A stretch of DNA of 64,000 bases from Plantago major (taxonomy: Eukaryota > Streptophyta > Magnoliopsida > Lamiales > Plantaginaceae). The notes beneath the pieces were generated by a model. That model was not told where the DNA came from. It saw nothing but the letters and a program-made list of their open reading frames with translations, and searched no databases. Position numbers and translations under genes: made by a program. Shown here one piece after another: positions 30,579 through 43,761 of the stretch; positions within the stretch are counted from its first letter, which is position 1, and each line of letters begins with the position of its first letter. The stretch covers positions 52,374,677-52,438,676 of the forward strand of contig CM048839.1 of NCBI GenBank assembly GCA_026545765.1. The letters are read 5' to 3'.

Positions 30579-32198
30579 TGTTAGGAATATATGTTTAGAT
30601 TTTGATCAGCAACCTAATGAATTATCTTAGCTCAGAAAGGTGATTAGTACTCTTAGTTCACTTGAACACTGCAAAAGAGGAAACTCACCAAGTACGATAG
30701 TCTAGCAAATCTTGTATAGGATGTTAGGTCTCGAAATGTAATTTTTATTTTCTGAAGAAGACCAAGAAGAAGGCATCCAGCAGGAAAAGTTCAACGGATT
30801 TGAAGATTTGAAGACTGCACAAGATTGCTGAAGATAAAGGTTTTTCAGATACCTATATCCAGATATCTTGAAGAAACAAGTGTTTCGAAACAAGTGTTGC
30901 AAAAAGATATATGAGATTAGAAGGTTTCTGAGACGAGGAAAGTGCCCACAGATATCTACACTCAGATACCTTGGACATAAAATATGCTCCTGAAAAAGAA
31001 ATATATTATAACAAGTTGTTTCAACAAGTGGTATCTGGAGCTGTGACGATCTCTAGAAAAGAACGTGCAAAGCCTCAGAAAGCTTGCATAGTTCCGTTGG
31101 CACTACAGGACAAAGTATAGTACAGTGCATTAAATGCGCGGACAGATATGTCTAAACAAAAGCTGTAGCTTCTGAAGAAGAGGACAAACCCGCTACAGTA
31201 CTATACTCAGATATCAATAGTTTGAAAATGAGTTAAGCCTAACGGATACTATTCAAACGGCACTCAAATTCATCTATAAATATCAACACTTAGACTGCTT
31301 GAGAACACACCTTAGACAACACAGAACTACATACTGAATATTCTCACAAGCTCTCTCAAGCAAACTACTTACCTTCAAGCTTTCTGTTGCGACCAAAGCT
31401 CTTGATTCTAAGTAGCACAAAAGTTCTAAGTGTCCTGATCCTTAACGAGCATTGCTATTTGTGAAAGAGTTGAACTAAGATTTCATATCTGAGCTTCATT
31501 CTCTTGAACACTTATCATAGACTTGGGTCAGTAGAGAACAAGATACCATACATTGCAAAGTGTATTAAGTATACTTGATTCAGAGAGCTATCTGAATAAC
31601 TGAACGAGTTATTAAAGAAGCTCACCTGACAATTTATCTTAACCAACACCTTAAACGGCGTGGAGTACAGGAAGTACTTAGTTTTGGAAACTAAGGAATA
31701 ACTCCAAGGTTATTGAGCACAGGAAGTACTTAGTTTGGGAAACTAAGGAACATCTCAAAAGGTTTCTGAGTACATGAAGTACTTGGCTGTGAAAGCCGGG
31801 GAATAACTCAGGGGGAACACTTGGTTGGGAACCTAGTGAATTTAGGAATCGAGAGAAGATATTTGTAAGGTTATCTCATTTATCTGTCTTAGTGGATTCT
31901 AGGTCTGAGAAAGGCCGAAGTGGATTAGTTGAAGGATTACGCCACCTTCATATACCACTATAAAAAGACTGTGTCATTTACTTTCTGCAATTTATTACTT
32001 GCTTTACTTATCTTGCAAAGTACTTACACTTATCTTGCTGAGCACGAACACTTATCACAGAAAAGTCTTCCGCTCTCTGAAATTAAGTATTAGATATCTT
32101 CACAGATATCTGAGAAACTGTGTTTATCGATAAAAGTTTTAAAAGACTATTCACCCCCCCCCCTCTAGTCTTTTACTTTGCCGTTATCTGGACCAACA
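30579..32198 (+). repeat. 5' LTR of element B
   Basis: It is 1620 bases long. TATAAATA at 31275-31282 is the likely promoter, followed by a leader. That leader contains three tandem hairpin units (about 31663-31810), another hairpin near 31818, and a C-only run shortly before the LTR end. Confidence 0.92.
31663..31840 (+). repeat. Tandem hairpin units in the LTR leader of B
   Basis: There are three units of about 50-55 bases, each with GGAAGTACTT (or GAAGTACTT), then a perfect or wobble-paired stem-loop, then GGAATAACTC or similar. Stems are CTTAGTTT/AAACTAAG twice and CTTGGCT/AGCCGGG. A fourth hairpin follows: CACTTGGTT GGG AACCTAGTG. The 3' LTR has the same set (about 43225-43400). Confidence 0.8.
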
Positions 32199-32200
32199 AG

Positions 32201-32212
32201 TGGTATCAGAGC
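32201..32212 (+). other. Primer-binding site of element B (initiator Met tRNA)
   Basis: TGGTATCAGAGC is complementary to the 3' end of plant initiator methionine tRNA. It lies two bases after the LTR. Confidence 0.92.
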
Positions 32213-32316
32213 GGGAGGTTCCCAAGCCTTCTGCGCTTAACCTAGATCCCAGATAAGTGCCCACTAACTGCTTTTCACCTACACTTGATTCGTTTCTTTA
32301 GTGTGTTTACTGCAGG

Positions 32317-34807
32317 ATGTCTTTAAGTGACGCCCCAATTCTCAAGCCAGATAATTATGAGAAATGGAAGAACAACATGATGCTCCACCTACAAGCCATC
32401 AGTGACGAAATGATCGAAGTAATAAAGAATGGCCCAATAGTCATTCAACAACTCAAGCAAGTCATAGAGGTTTCTAATGGTAGAGACAGAGAACAAAGTG
32501 ATGGGTCTTCACGCAGAATCGTCAACGGTGGGAGACACGCTAGTCAAGTTATTCTGAACCAAAGCTCAGAGCTACGGACATCGGAAGATGCCAAGAGAAA
32601 TCGATTGGATGGACAGCTCGTAATATCATCATACGTTCTACTCGAGCACATACGATGTAAAGCGTAGGGTGCAAAAGCGAAAGTGGCACGGCAACCGATT
32701 GAAGAAATGCATGCACTGAGAAAACAAAGGAAAATAAGTTCGAAGTTTTGAAGCTCAAATTCCAAAACTTTAAACAAGGTCCCACAGAGACTCTTGAACA
32801 ACTAGATTTCCGGTTTACAACACTTATGAGTGACATGGCTGCACTTGGTGAAAGTAATAGATATACCCAGTCAGAAAAGATTAAGACTATTGTGAGAAGT
32901 CTAAATCATAACTGGGAGCACATAAAAATTTTCTACTTCAACCAAGGAATGCCAGATATCACTCCAGTGGAACTTTTCTCTGACCTTGCCACTGTTGACT
33001 ATGAGACAACTCAAAGAGAACAAACAACTGAGAAGTTGCAGAATGTTGCTCTAGTTGCTCAAAGAACTTCTGAAAAGAAGAAAGGCAAGGAGGTGACTGA
33101 GGACGCTCTTGCTGTAAAGTAAATGGGAAAATATGTCAGTCGAGAAATTGAGAGAAGAAAAGCCAAAGAGAAGCTGAAAAAGCATCTAGGCTCAAACTAT
33201 CACCAGTACAAAAATATGCAAAACTCGCTGAACAAGCCAGCTCAGAAAGCATCAAGTACTGAGGAAGTAGAAATCGGAAACGATATTTGTTTCTATTGTC
33301 AGAAACCTGGTCATTTCAAGAAGGATTGCCCTGCCTTCAACAAACTAAAGATAGGTGACAAGAAAGATAGAAGAATCTTCAAAAAAAGTCAGAAGGCTAT
33401 GCTCACTGAAGAAAGGAAAAAGATTCAACTCCAACTGGATGCTCTAGATATTGAGTCTGATTCTGTGGATGAGGATTCAGATGATTCCACACTGCCTTCC
33501 CCAGAAATGTGCGGTGTTTCTCATGAAGTAATTGACTTTGGTCAAAAGAAGAAAGAAGTGTGTGGAATGGCTGAAGAAATCTTTCCAGATATCTCCAACA
33601 TTGAACCTTGTCTAATGGATGATGAGGTAACACATACTTCCTGTTATACTTATGAAAGTGATGAAGAAGGAATCAAAGATCTGGAAAATCTCAGAAGAGA
33701 ACTTGATCTCTACGAAAGACAATTTCTAATGGTCCGAGCTAGAGCCAAAATTCTTGAAGAAGAAAAGAATTCTCTTGTAAAGGAAAATTCTCAAATACTC
33801 AAGATATCTGAGAAAAAGGATGCTGAAAATGCATTTCTCAAGGCTAAGATATCTGAGACCGAAAAGTCACATAAAGAAGCAATGGCCAATCTCCAAAAGA
33901 AATGTGAAGATCTTCTTTCTAAAAATAAGGAACTCAAAAAGAAAGAACTATATTTTCAATCTTATGCCAAAGCTAGTGACACTTTTACTAAAGTACAATC
34001 TTATTTAAGAGATCCTTCAGAAAAGAGAGGACTTGGGCTGGACACACACACAGACAGTTCCTCCACTCTGAATAAGAGTAATGTAGGTCGAACATTTGTC
34101 AGTGCTCAGCAAGGTGATTCCCAAACAATCTACAGTATCGGTCAGAAAGCTAAGATTGTTGACAAAGGAAAGGCAGTTGCGACCAAGCCTTTGTGGGAAA
34201 AACAAGTCCAATGGAAAACTGTTGGGAATGTCTCTGAAAAGAAACATAACACTGAAAGTGTAATCATCCACAATGCTATGTCTCTCAAAAAGGAAAAATT
34301 GCAGGAGCTTATAAATTCTCCTATGTCACATTTTATGGAAAGAAAATAGATTATCCAGAGACTAGCAAAGCTGCTGAGAAGAGATCTCAGATGGCACCAG
34401 GTGCTCGGAATGGTATTGGCTATAAAGCCATCGGGAAACAGCTTACTCGTGAATACAAACAAGAGCAAGAACGATGGTTAAAGGCTAGAATTGCTCACAA
34501 CAATTATCAGAATTGGAAGATGAATCTGGCCACTGAAAATCTGAATGCCAGAGCTAGAAGAAATCTGGCTAGGAAAGCTAAATTTGCTGAGAAGCAGACT
34601 CAGAAACCTGACAGGTATCTGAAAGCACAAAATGGAGCACCAAGGAAGAAAATAATTCTTAATGACAATGATACTAATCATTTAACTAGAATTCCTCCTT
34701 ATGTTCCTGTTAGACAAAAGAATGTTCCTAAGAAATTCATTCAAAAATGGATTCCTACTGGAAGATTCTTTAGTCCAAATGGTTCCATTGTTGGTATGAG
34801 AACCTAA
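32317..34807 (+). pseudogene. gag region of element B (fossil)
   Basis: It starts MSLSDAPILKPDNYEKWK, a UBN2-type copia gag. A basic zinc knuckle CFYCQKPGHFKKDC lies at about 33290-33332, then an acidic linker and a long heptad-rich coiled coil (about 33690-33990). A basic C-terminal part (RARRNLARKAKFAEK, about 34550) closes it. This long gag is typical of SIRE-like elements. The frame is broken in a few places. Confidence 0.85.
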
Positions 34808-34825
34808 TCTCCTGTTTGCTATTTT

Positions 34826-37800
34826 GTGCAGAACACTCTAAAGACTAATTCGAAGTGGCATTTTGATAGTGGATGTGGGAAGCACATGACAGGAGACAAA
34901 GCAAATCTGATTGATTATAAAAAGTGCAATGATGGACCAATTATCAGGTTTGCTGGAGGAGATGAAAATCCAACCATAGGTTTTGGCAATTTGCAGTTTG
35001 GAGCCCTTACAATCTCTGAAGTACTTCATGTAAAGGGATTGAAATATAATCTCCTAAGCATGAGTCAGCTAGTAGACAAAGGGTACACTGTCAAGATCAA
35101 GTCAAAACTATGTAAAGTGATTGACAATGAGTCAAAGCAGACAGTCTTGATTACAAGGCGTAAAGGAAATCTTTATGTTGTTGATTGGGCATCCGCCACA
35201 ACCGAAGAATGTCTCATGGTGAGTCAATCTGGCCACACTGAAGAAAATTGGCTATGGCATAAAAGAATGAGTCACTTGAATTTCAAAACTCTGAATAAGT
35301 TAGCCAAGAAAGAGTTGGTGGATGGTTTACCCAAAATGGCATATAGAAAAGAAGGTGTATGCTCAGCTTGCCAAATGGGAAAACAATCCAAAACATCTTT
35401 CAAGTCTATGACTAGACATTCCAGTGAAAGGCCACTGAAATTGGTACATATGGATTTGTTTGAATCCTTAGTTACTAGTTATGCAGGAAAGAAGTATGGT
35501 CTGGTTGTTGTTGATGTTACTCAAGATTCACTTGGGCTGTCTTTCTCAAACACAAATCTGATGCAAAGGTTGAGATACCTAACTTGCTGAATAAGCTCGA
35601 AGTCATGAAAAATGACAAGGTATCTCAGAATCGTAATGCACCATGGTCGAGTTTGTGAACCAGTACATCAAAGAGTTTTGTACCTGCAAAGGTATACAAC
35701 ATCAACTATCTTCTGTAAGGACACCACAACAAAATGGTGTTGCTGAAAGAAAGAATAGGACCCTGAAAGAAGCAGCAAGAACAATGCTTGCTGACACTGA
35801 AATAAGTGAAACCTATTGGGTTGAAGCTGTAAACACAGCATGCTACACTCAAAACAGATGTCTGATTAACAAACACCATGACAAAACTCCTTACAAGCTT
35901 TTCATTGGTAGACCCCCAAGTATTAAGCATCTAAGGGTGTTTGGTTGCAGATGTTTCGTTCTTAACAATGGAAAAGAATACTTGAGAACATTTCAACCAA
36001 AGGCAGATGAAGGAGTATTTTTTGGTTATTCTCTGAATAGCAAAACCTACAGAATCTACAACAAAAAACGCAAAAGATCGAAGAATCTGTTCATGTAGTA
36101 TTCTAGGAAGGAAACAAGAAAGTACTCTTGAATGATGATCTCTCAGATAGGTTCAAAGAACTAATGATTAAAGATTCTGAAAAAGGATCCTCAGAAGGAA
36201 ACAATTCCATCATTCAAATAGAGGATGAGTCTGACGATGAAAAGCAACCTATGCTTAGTAACAACCAGATGACTCTAAGACATGATGAAGAATTTCCTAT
36301 GAGAATTCCAGAAATGGAACAGGTTACTGAGAACCTTCATCATGAAGAGGTATCTGAAAGAGAGATTGCTGAAATGCAAGTTCCAGATATCTCTAACACT
36401 GAAAAAGTGTAAGATATCCATGGCATTTCCCATGTGTCAGATATCTCAGATACCGCACAAGTATCTCATCAAGATCATATTGATTCACATTCAAATCAAA
36501 ATGATATTGATCCTACTAGTTCAAAACCCATTATGAAATGGATAAGAAATCATCCTGCAAAGGATGTGATTGATCCCATAGACCAAGGAGTTAGAACTAG
36601 AAGAGCAATCGCTGAAAATGCAAATTGTCTCTATGGATGTTTCATCTCAAACATTGAACCTAAAACAATAGAAGAAGCATTAAAGGATCAAGATTGGATC
36701 TCTGCAATGCAAGAAGAGTTGGATAAATTTGAGAGAAACAAAGTCTGGAAACTGGTTCCATTTGTTGACGGAATATCTGTAATCGGAACCAAGTGGGTTT
36801 TCAGAAACAAAATGAATGAGTCTGGTGAAATTACCAGAAATAAAGCTAGGTTGGTTGCCAAGGGATTCACTCAGACTGAAGGACTAGATTTTGATGAATC
36901 TTATGCACCAGTTGCAAGATTGGATACAATAAGACTTTTTCTAGCCTTTGCAGCTCATAAAGACTTTTAGCTTTATCGATGGATGTCAAAAGTGCATTCC
37001 TAAATGGTGAACTTGTCAAGAAGTCTATGTTGAGCAACCACCGTGTTTGAAGTTTCATCGTAAAGTATGATGGTCTATAAGCTTCGTAAAGCTCAGATAA
37101 TTGAAACAAGCTCCAAGAGCATGGTATGATACATTGGCCAGATACCTACTAGAAAGTGGTTTCAAGAAAGGAGATGTTGATAAAAACACTCTTCACATTG
37201 AACCATGATAGGAAACTACTTTTAGTTCAAGTATATATTGATGACATTATATTTGGATCTAAAGACAAGCAACTTTGTGAAGACTTTGATGAACTCATGA
37301 AAAGTAAATTTGAGATGAGCATGATGGGAGAATTGAATTACTTCCTAGGGCTGCAAGTCAAGCAACTCAATGATGGAATATTCATTAGTCAAACAAAGTA
37401 TGCAAAAGACATGCTCAAGAAGTTCAATCTAAAGATTTCTGAAAAGAATGCTAAGATACCAATGAGCATTGGAACCAAAATGACCTATATTGAATCTGAC
37501 AAGAATGTTGAAGAACACAAGTATAGAAAATTGATTGGGTCTTTACTGTACCTCACTGCAAGTAGACCTGATATTCAATATGCAGTTGGAGTGTGTGCTA
37601 GATTTCAGATAAATCCAATGCAATCACACTACAACATCGCTATGAAGATATTAAGGTATGTAAAGGGTACTGTAGAAGTTGGATTGTGGTATCCAAAAGA
37701 CAGTGGATTGAGTTTTGTTGGTTATTCAGATGCTGACTATGCTGGATCATTGCTTGATAGAAAAAGCACCTCAGGAACTTGTCAATTTCTTGGTGCTAGA

Positions 37801-38187
37801 TTGATATCTTGGTTCAGCAAGAAACAAAACTCAATTGCTACATCTACCACATAGGCTGAATATATTGCTGCTGGGTGTTGTGCATCACAGATATTGTGGA
37901 TACAACAACAACTCAGAGACTATGGACTCAATGAAGAAAGAACTCCCATTTTCTGTGACAACACAAGTGCTACTGCCATAACTCAGAATCCTAAGTTTCA
38001 TGCAAGAACAAAGCACATTGATGTTAGACACCACTTCATGAGAGACCATGTTGGAAAAGGCAATATAGAGATACTCAAGATTGGGACTGAAGACCAACTT
38101 GCAGATATCTTCACTAAGCCACTACAAGAAAGTAGATTCTTAGCCTTAAGACATAGTCTTGGACTAATGGAGCTACCAGAGAAATGA
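34826..38187 (+). pseudogene. pol region of element B (fossil)
   Basis: Parts in order: protease (FDSGCGKHMTG, about 34862), GAG-pre-integrase (LWHKRMSHLN, about 35253), integrase (about 35430-36100, with SSVRTPQQNGVAERKNRT), RT (about 36650-37400, YIDDIIFGS about 37233) and RNase H (SDADYAGS about 37728, through TKHIDVRHHF about 38010). It is broken in several places and treated as a fossil. Confidence 0.87.
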
Positions 38188-38954
38188 AAGAGTTCAGATA
38201 TCTGAAGAGGATATCAAAGTAGAGAAAAGAGCAATCTGGAACGGGTATCCAGAAACCAAAGGCTAAAGGGTAAAATAGCTATTCAAAGATCTCTGAGACG
38301 GGTACTCAGATATCTAGATCACTCAGTGAGGGGGAACACAAAAGAGAATAGTACAACTGTCTACAGTTAACTACTATCTTGAAATTTGTATTATTTCTAT
38401 CTTTGTGTAAAACTTTGAAAAGACAACAAGTATAAGATAGACTAAGATACAAACAGTGTTCTCATTCACATAGAAACGTGATTCAGATAGCTAATAGCCA
38501 AAATTCATTAAATGGGCACAATTACATTTGCTGATTGTGATCATTGCTGAAGAAGCAATGGTGACCCTAGATGAAACGGGCGATTGATCTTTATGGCAGA
38601 GATTAATTCTCAGTAGATAGTGGACTGTTAAAACTCCGACAGGGCCCACTATGCATTTAATACCGAACAAGCTTTTACCCACGCCATCAAGACGCATTAC
38701 AGATACAAATGCACAAAATCAATTTGTGTATTTTTGTCATTGGAATTACATCTATATATATATAGGATTTTGGCAAAAGAAATTACTTTCGCCTAATCCT
38801 ACATTCGCCCTTGCACAGAAACTGCAAAATCTTCTCAAAATCTCTCTGTAAATTTCTCTGCAACTACTGATTCCTTCTTAGTTTTTCTGCAAAGAATCAC
38901 TAATTTCCTACCTTAATCTCTTCTCGTTTTTCAAAAACTTCACTATTTAAAGAG
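38188..38954 (+). other. Interval between pol and the extra region in B
   Basis: Non-coding by eye. It contains GTGAGGGGGAACAC near 38328, a second polypurine-like tract. It also contains the segment 38353-38417 that is nearly the same as 15635-15698 in the AP-4 epsilon remnant. A TATATATATATAGG run lies near 38752-38765 before the extra region. Confidence 0.5.
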
Positions 38955-41755
38955 ATGGCTCCCAAACGTGTTTCTACTCAGAAATCCCAAGCTACTACTG
39001 ATACTGCTGAAAAGCAAGCACCAGTGCTTGTTAATTATAACAAACAATCGGTTGATTGGAGAATTCGACCCTGATCATTGGACTTCAAATCACATGATGA
39101 TTTGGGGTGGTGCCATGATTGAGGAATACCTGGTAGCTGCAATAGAAAACCAGACTGACAGGAAGTTGGTACTTGATATGCTTAAAAAGGCACAAATCAA
39201 GGGTTTTTCTATCTGCTCTTCCCAGTGGAGTTTCTTCACTGGATGTCCTGGAGTTTTACAACAACTCCACAATTATTTCCAAAGCCTCTGAAGGCACTGA
39301 GATTGTGTTTATCAAGACCAAAGTCCAAGGACAAGAAATCCTGTTGGAGGAAACAGCTTTCTGTGAGCTGTTTGAACTTCAAAACTTTGGAAAGGATTTT
39401 GAAATTGACACCAAAGATGAAGACCTTATTGAAGGTGTGAAGCAACTTTACAGTAATGTGTGTGATCTTGCCAAACCAGACACACCCATCGACTTTAAGC
39501 TTGTTGATATAAGGACCAGACATCTTTTGGTCAACTGGGATGTGTTGGCATGTATCTTTCACAGATGCTTTGATGGTCTACAAGGAGGTGCTGACCAGAT
39601 AAGCCTGGAACGCTGGATGATGATGCTCTTGTTGAGTCAACAAGACAAAAGGCAGGAAAACCCTTTTAATTGGGGGAAGTACGCCTTCATAAAATTTGTG
39701 AAGAAGATACAAGGCTTTGAGCCTAAAATTGTTAAGGGCCTTGCTGATCCAAAAGCCACAGTAAGCTATGGACTGAAAATTTGCTACTTACTGGAATGCC
39801 TTGGCATTGAGCTCAGAGAGACGGCAGACATTGCCAACAGTAACCTACTCTAAAAATATGAGTATACAAACATGATGAAAAAGGTTACTGGATCTCAGAA
39901 AGGTTCCAAGAAGCGAAAGACTGGAGAGGTATCTGAGGGTAAAGTTGCGACCAAGAAGCCCAGAACTTCACGGAAGAAGTCTGTTGGCAAATCAGAAGGC
40001 ACACCCATTGAGGTTGTCAATTTCCAGATACCTGACGTCGCTGCAGATGAACTCATCAATGAAGATGAACTCATCAATGCTGCAAAAGAGGCATCGTCTA
40101 CTGAACAAGTAGATTCAGCAAGAGAAAGTGCTTTCAGAAATGTGAAGACTATTGCCCAAAGCCTTGCTGATGAACTCATAAATGCTGAGAAACTTCAAAC
40201 TCTTTCTGCAGAAACAACAGGGATTGTTGATAACTCTGTTCCAGATTTCGATGACGAATCGGACGAGGAGAAGATCCCAGCCCCCAAGGTTGTTGAAAAA
40301 GTAACCAAGGCAAAGGGAAAGAACAAAAGGTCCAAGGTTGCTGAGAAAGCAACTAGCTCAAAGGTTGCTGAGCAAGCACCTATAGAAAAGGTTGTTGGTG
40401 TCAACACACCATCAGGGAAAGTCACGTATAAACAACTTCAAGAAGCCCTGATGAGTGGTGACCTAGTGTTGGTAGACGCTGATGTCAGCACCACACTTAA
40501 AAATCTGGAAGAGCTCTCAAATGCTCAAACTTCTACTTCCAGACAACCACAACAACCACAACCACAACAGCCACAAGTGGTTGATGAAATGGTCAATGAA
40601 CTCCATTTTGACATACCAGCAATACAACATGCTGAGGAAAATCCTGCAAATGAGTAGGTTCCCCAACTCCTAGAGAGGGATCAAACTGAGACACCGCCGT
40701 AATGATCAACAGGGAGGCAACTGAGTTGCACACTCAGGAAAGGTCTGAAGTACCTGAAACTTCAAACAAAGAAGCTGTAATGGAACAAGAAGACCAAGGC
40801 ATAGTAGTAGAGTCAAGTTCCAGAGACCAATCACCGACCTCGCCGTAGCTGAATGGTTTAACTCTACTTGTGATATTCTGTGCTTATTAATCTTGTATTT
40901 AAATAAAATTTCTTTGTTACAGGCTGATTTAGGAACACAACAAGAGGAAGCTGGGAAGCTTGCCTCAGAGACTGAGAAGGAGGCTACTACCTCACCTCTT
41001 AAGGAATCTGAACCTGTGCTACAGGTGATAGAGAATTCCCTAAGACATTACTTTTCAGATATTTGTTAATACACTTAATTAATTAAGTGGATGTTTCTAA
41101 TAGGCTCCAACTGAGAAAGAAGAAGATAAGGCAGAAATGCCAGAAAAGGACCCAGAGACTGTCAAGGTCTCTGAAGAAAATGTCATTGAGCCTTCTAGTA
41201 TGAAGGCATATGAAAATCAGTGATAAACATTCTTCATTTTGGGTTAATATGTGTTCTTCTCTAATTACTCAATACTTTCTACTTACAGGCTCATGGCATG
41301 GAGAAAAGATAAGCCAATCTTGATTAACACCAACCACATCAAAGCATGATTGGATTTTGAAGTAATCAAGAGAACAGAAGACATGAAGAAGGACTCTCCG
41401 ATGAATGTCGTTATGGAAAGTCAGATGATGTGCACAGAATTCCCAACATTACTGGAACAGGCACAAGAGCAAGACTTGCGGTGGAACCCTATGAGTCCTT
41501 CTACTTAACTGAAGATCAATACAAGGGTGACATCAGATATCTGAAGATCATTTAGAATACTTCAAGCTATCAGATATCAGAATCGAGCATGCCTGGAAGT
41601 GGGGAAAGGTCAAGCACTCTGTCAAGAGAAATCCCACCAAAACCTACAAGGAAGTCTGTGGATTTGCCAGAGACACAGAGATGATTGTCAGAACTCTTCT
41701 CTATGACTACTTTGATGATATCAAAAGGTTTGGTGATAGGAAATTTGCAGATTGA
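38955..41755 (+). pseudogene. Post-pol (envelope-like position) region of element B (fossil)
   Basis: Several open segments are seen. One (about 39173-39853) has a compact domain with LLVNWDVLACIFHRCFDGLQ that resembles the putative plant transposon protein domain. One (about 39872-40657) is Lys/Ser/Glu-rich with KKPRTSRKKS, a likely nuclear signal, and a QPQQPQPQQPQ stretch. Short Glu/Thr-rich segments and a last one (about 41290-41755) with ILINTNHI-like start follow. Segments are separated by short AT-rich gaps. The position is that of the envelope-like ORF of SIRE elements, but no transmembrane segment or signal peptide was recognised. Shorter than in C. Confidence 0.65.
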
Positions 41756-42131
41756 TCCATGGAGCTGTTTTGAAGACTTGAAGATTTTGAAGACTTGAAG
41801 ACTTGTCATTTAGAATGTTCACTTGGAGCTTGGTTACTCCTGTTGTTCTATTTGATTAAGTAGTTTCTGTGATTTTGCTTATTGCACTTTTCTGTTAGAT
41901 CTTGAAAAAGTTATCTATGTTCTGTAATTGTTCTAACATCTGATGAACTTACTCTCAGATATCATTTTATATAAAAGATAACTTGTCAGCAAAGATCACA
42001 CCTTGTGATTTGGTTGATGTTTACTTTCTGCACTTAATTATATGAATTAAGAGATCTTAAGAAATTATTAAGTGGTGGATTGTTTCCTCATCCAGATTTG
42101 TAATAGGTCAGATAGTCATCGTTGACTGATC

Positions 42132-42146
42132 AAAATGGGGGAAATT
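42132..42146 (+). other. Polypurine tract of element B
   Basis: AAAATGGGGGAAATT lies directly before the 3' LTR start TGTTAGG. Confidence 0.85.
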
Positions 42147-43756
42147 TGTTAGGAATATTTGTTTAGATTTTGATCAGCAACCTAATGAATTATCTTAGCT
42201 CATAAAGGTGATTAGTACTCTTAGTTCATTTGAACACTGTAAAAGAGGAAACTCACCAAGTACGATAGTCTAGCAAATCTTGTATAGGATGTTAGGTCTC
42301 GAAATGTAATTTTTATTTTCTGAAGAAGACCAAGAAGAAGGCATCCAGCAGGAAAAGTTCAACGGATTTGAAGACTTGAAGACTGCACAAGATTGCTGAA
42401 GACAAAGGTTTTTCAGATACCTATATCCAGATATCTTGAAGAAACAAGTGTTTCGAAACAAGTTTTGCAAAAAGATATCTGAGATTAGAAGGTTTCTGCG
42501 ACGAGGAAAGTGCCCACAGATATCTGCACTCAGATACCTTGGACATAAAATATGCTTCTGAAAATGAAATATATTATAACAAGTTGTTTCAACAAGTGGT
42601 ATCTGGAGCTGTGACGATCTCTGAAAAAGAACGTGCAAAGCCTCAGAAAGCTTGCATAGTTCCGTTGGCACTACAGGACAAAGTATAGTACAGTGCATTA
42701 AATTCATGGATGATATGTACGAACAAAAGTCAGCTTCAAGAAGAAGACAAACTCATAAAGATTATACTTAGATATCAATAGTTTGAAAATGAGTTAAGCC
42801 TAACGGATACTATTCAAACGGCACTCAAATTCATCTATAAATATCAACACTTAGACTGCTTGAGAACACACTTTAGACAACACAGAACTACATACTGAAT
42901 ATTCTCACAAGCTCTCTCAAGAAAACTACTTACCTTCAAGCTTTCTGTTGCGACCAAAGCTCTTGATTCTAAGTAGCACAAAAGTTCTAAGTGTCCTGAT
43001 CCTTAACGAGCATTGCTATTTGTGAAAGAGTTGAACTAAGATTTCATATCTGAGCTTCATTCTCTTGAACACTTATCATAGACTTGGGTCAGTAGAGAAC
43101 AAGATACCATACATTGCAAAGTGTATTAAGTATACTTGATTCATAGAGCTATCTGAATAACTGAACAAGTTATTAAAGAAGCTCACCTGACAATTTACCT
43201 TAACCAACACCTTAAACGGCGTGAAGTACAGGAAGTACTTAGTTTTGGAAACTAAGGAATAACTCCAAGGTTATTGAGCACAGGAAGTACTTAGTTTGGG
43301 AAACTAAGGAACAGCTCAAAAGGTTTTTGAGTACAGGAAGTACTTGGCTGTGAAAGCCGGGGAATAACTCAGGGGGAACACTTGGTTGGGAACCTAGTGA
43401 ATTTAGGAATCGAGAGAAGATATTTGTAAGGTTATCTCATTTATCTGTCTTAGTGGATTCTAGGTCTGAGAAAGGCCGAAGTGGATTAGTTGAAGGATTA
43501 CGCCACCTTCATATACCACTATAAAAAGACTGTGTCATTTACTTTCTGCAGTTTATTACTTGCTTTACTTATCTTGCAAAGTACTTACACTTATCTTGCT
43601 GAGCACGTGCACTTATCATAGAAAAGTCTTCCGCTCTCTGAAATTAAGTATCAGATATCTTCACAGATATCTGAGAAACTGTTTTTATCGACAAAAGTTT
43701 TAAAAGACTATTCACCCCCCCTCTAGTCTTTTACTTTGCAGTTATCTGCACCAACA
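42147..43756 (+). repeat. 3' LTR of element B
   Basis: It is 1610 bases long, carries the same landmarks as the 5' LTR, ends CCAACA and is followed by the CTCGT duplication. Its C run near 43713 is shorter than in the 5' LTR. Confidence 0.92.
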
Positions 43757-43761
43757 CTCGT

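Larger units (their letters stand above)
30579..43756 (+). mobile_element. SIRE/Maximus-like copia retrotransposon B, full length
   Basis: This is a 13.2 kb element with long LTRs (30579-32198 and 42147-43756) that start TGTTAG and end CCAACA. CTCGT duplications flank it (30574-30578 and 43757-43761). It has a tRNA-iMet primer site, gag, pol in copia order, a long region after pol, and the tract AAAATGGGGGAAATT before the 3' LTR. Length, primer site and the extra post-pol region place it in the SIRE/Maximus lineage. LTR divergence is about 2% by eye outside one hypervariable patch near 31140-31200, so it is probably younger than two million years. The coding parts have several breaks. Confidence 0.93.

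Noticed and set aside
32152-32163. C/G runs as a CRISPR-like or telomeric repeat
   Set aside because: Simple homopolymer inside LTRs. The repeats here are LTR parts in a plant genome, with no spacer structure.
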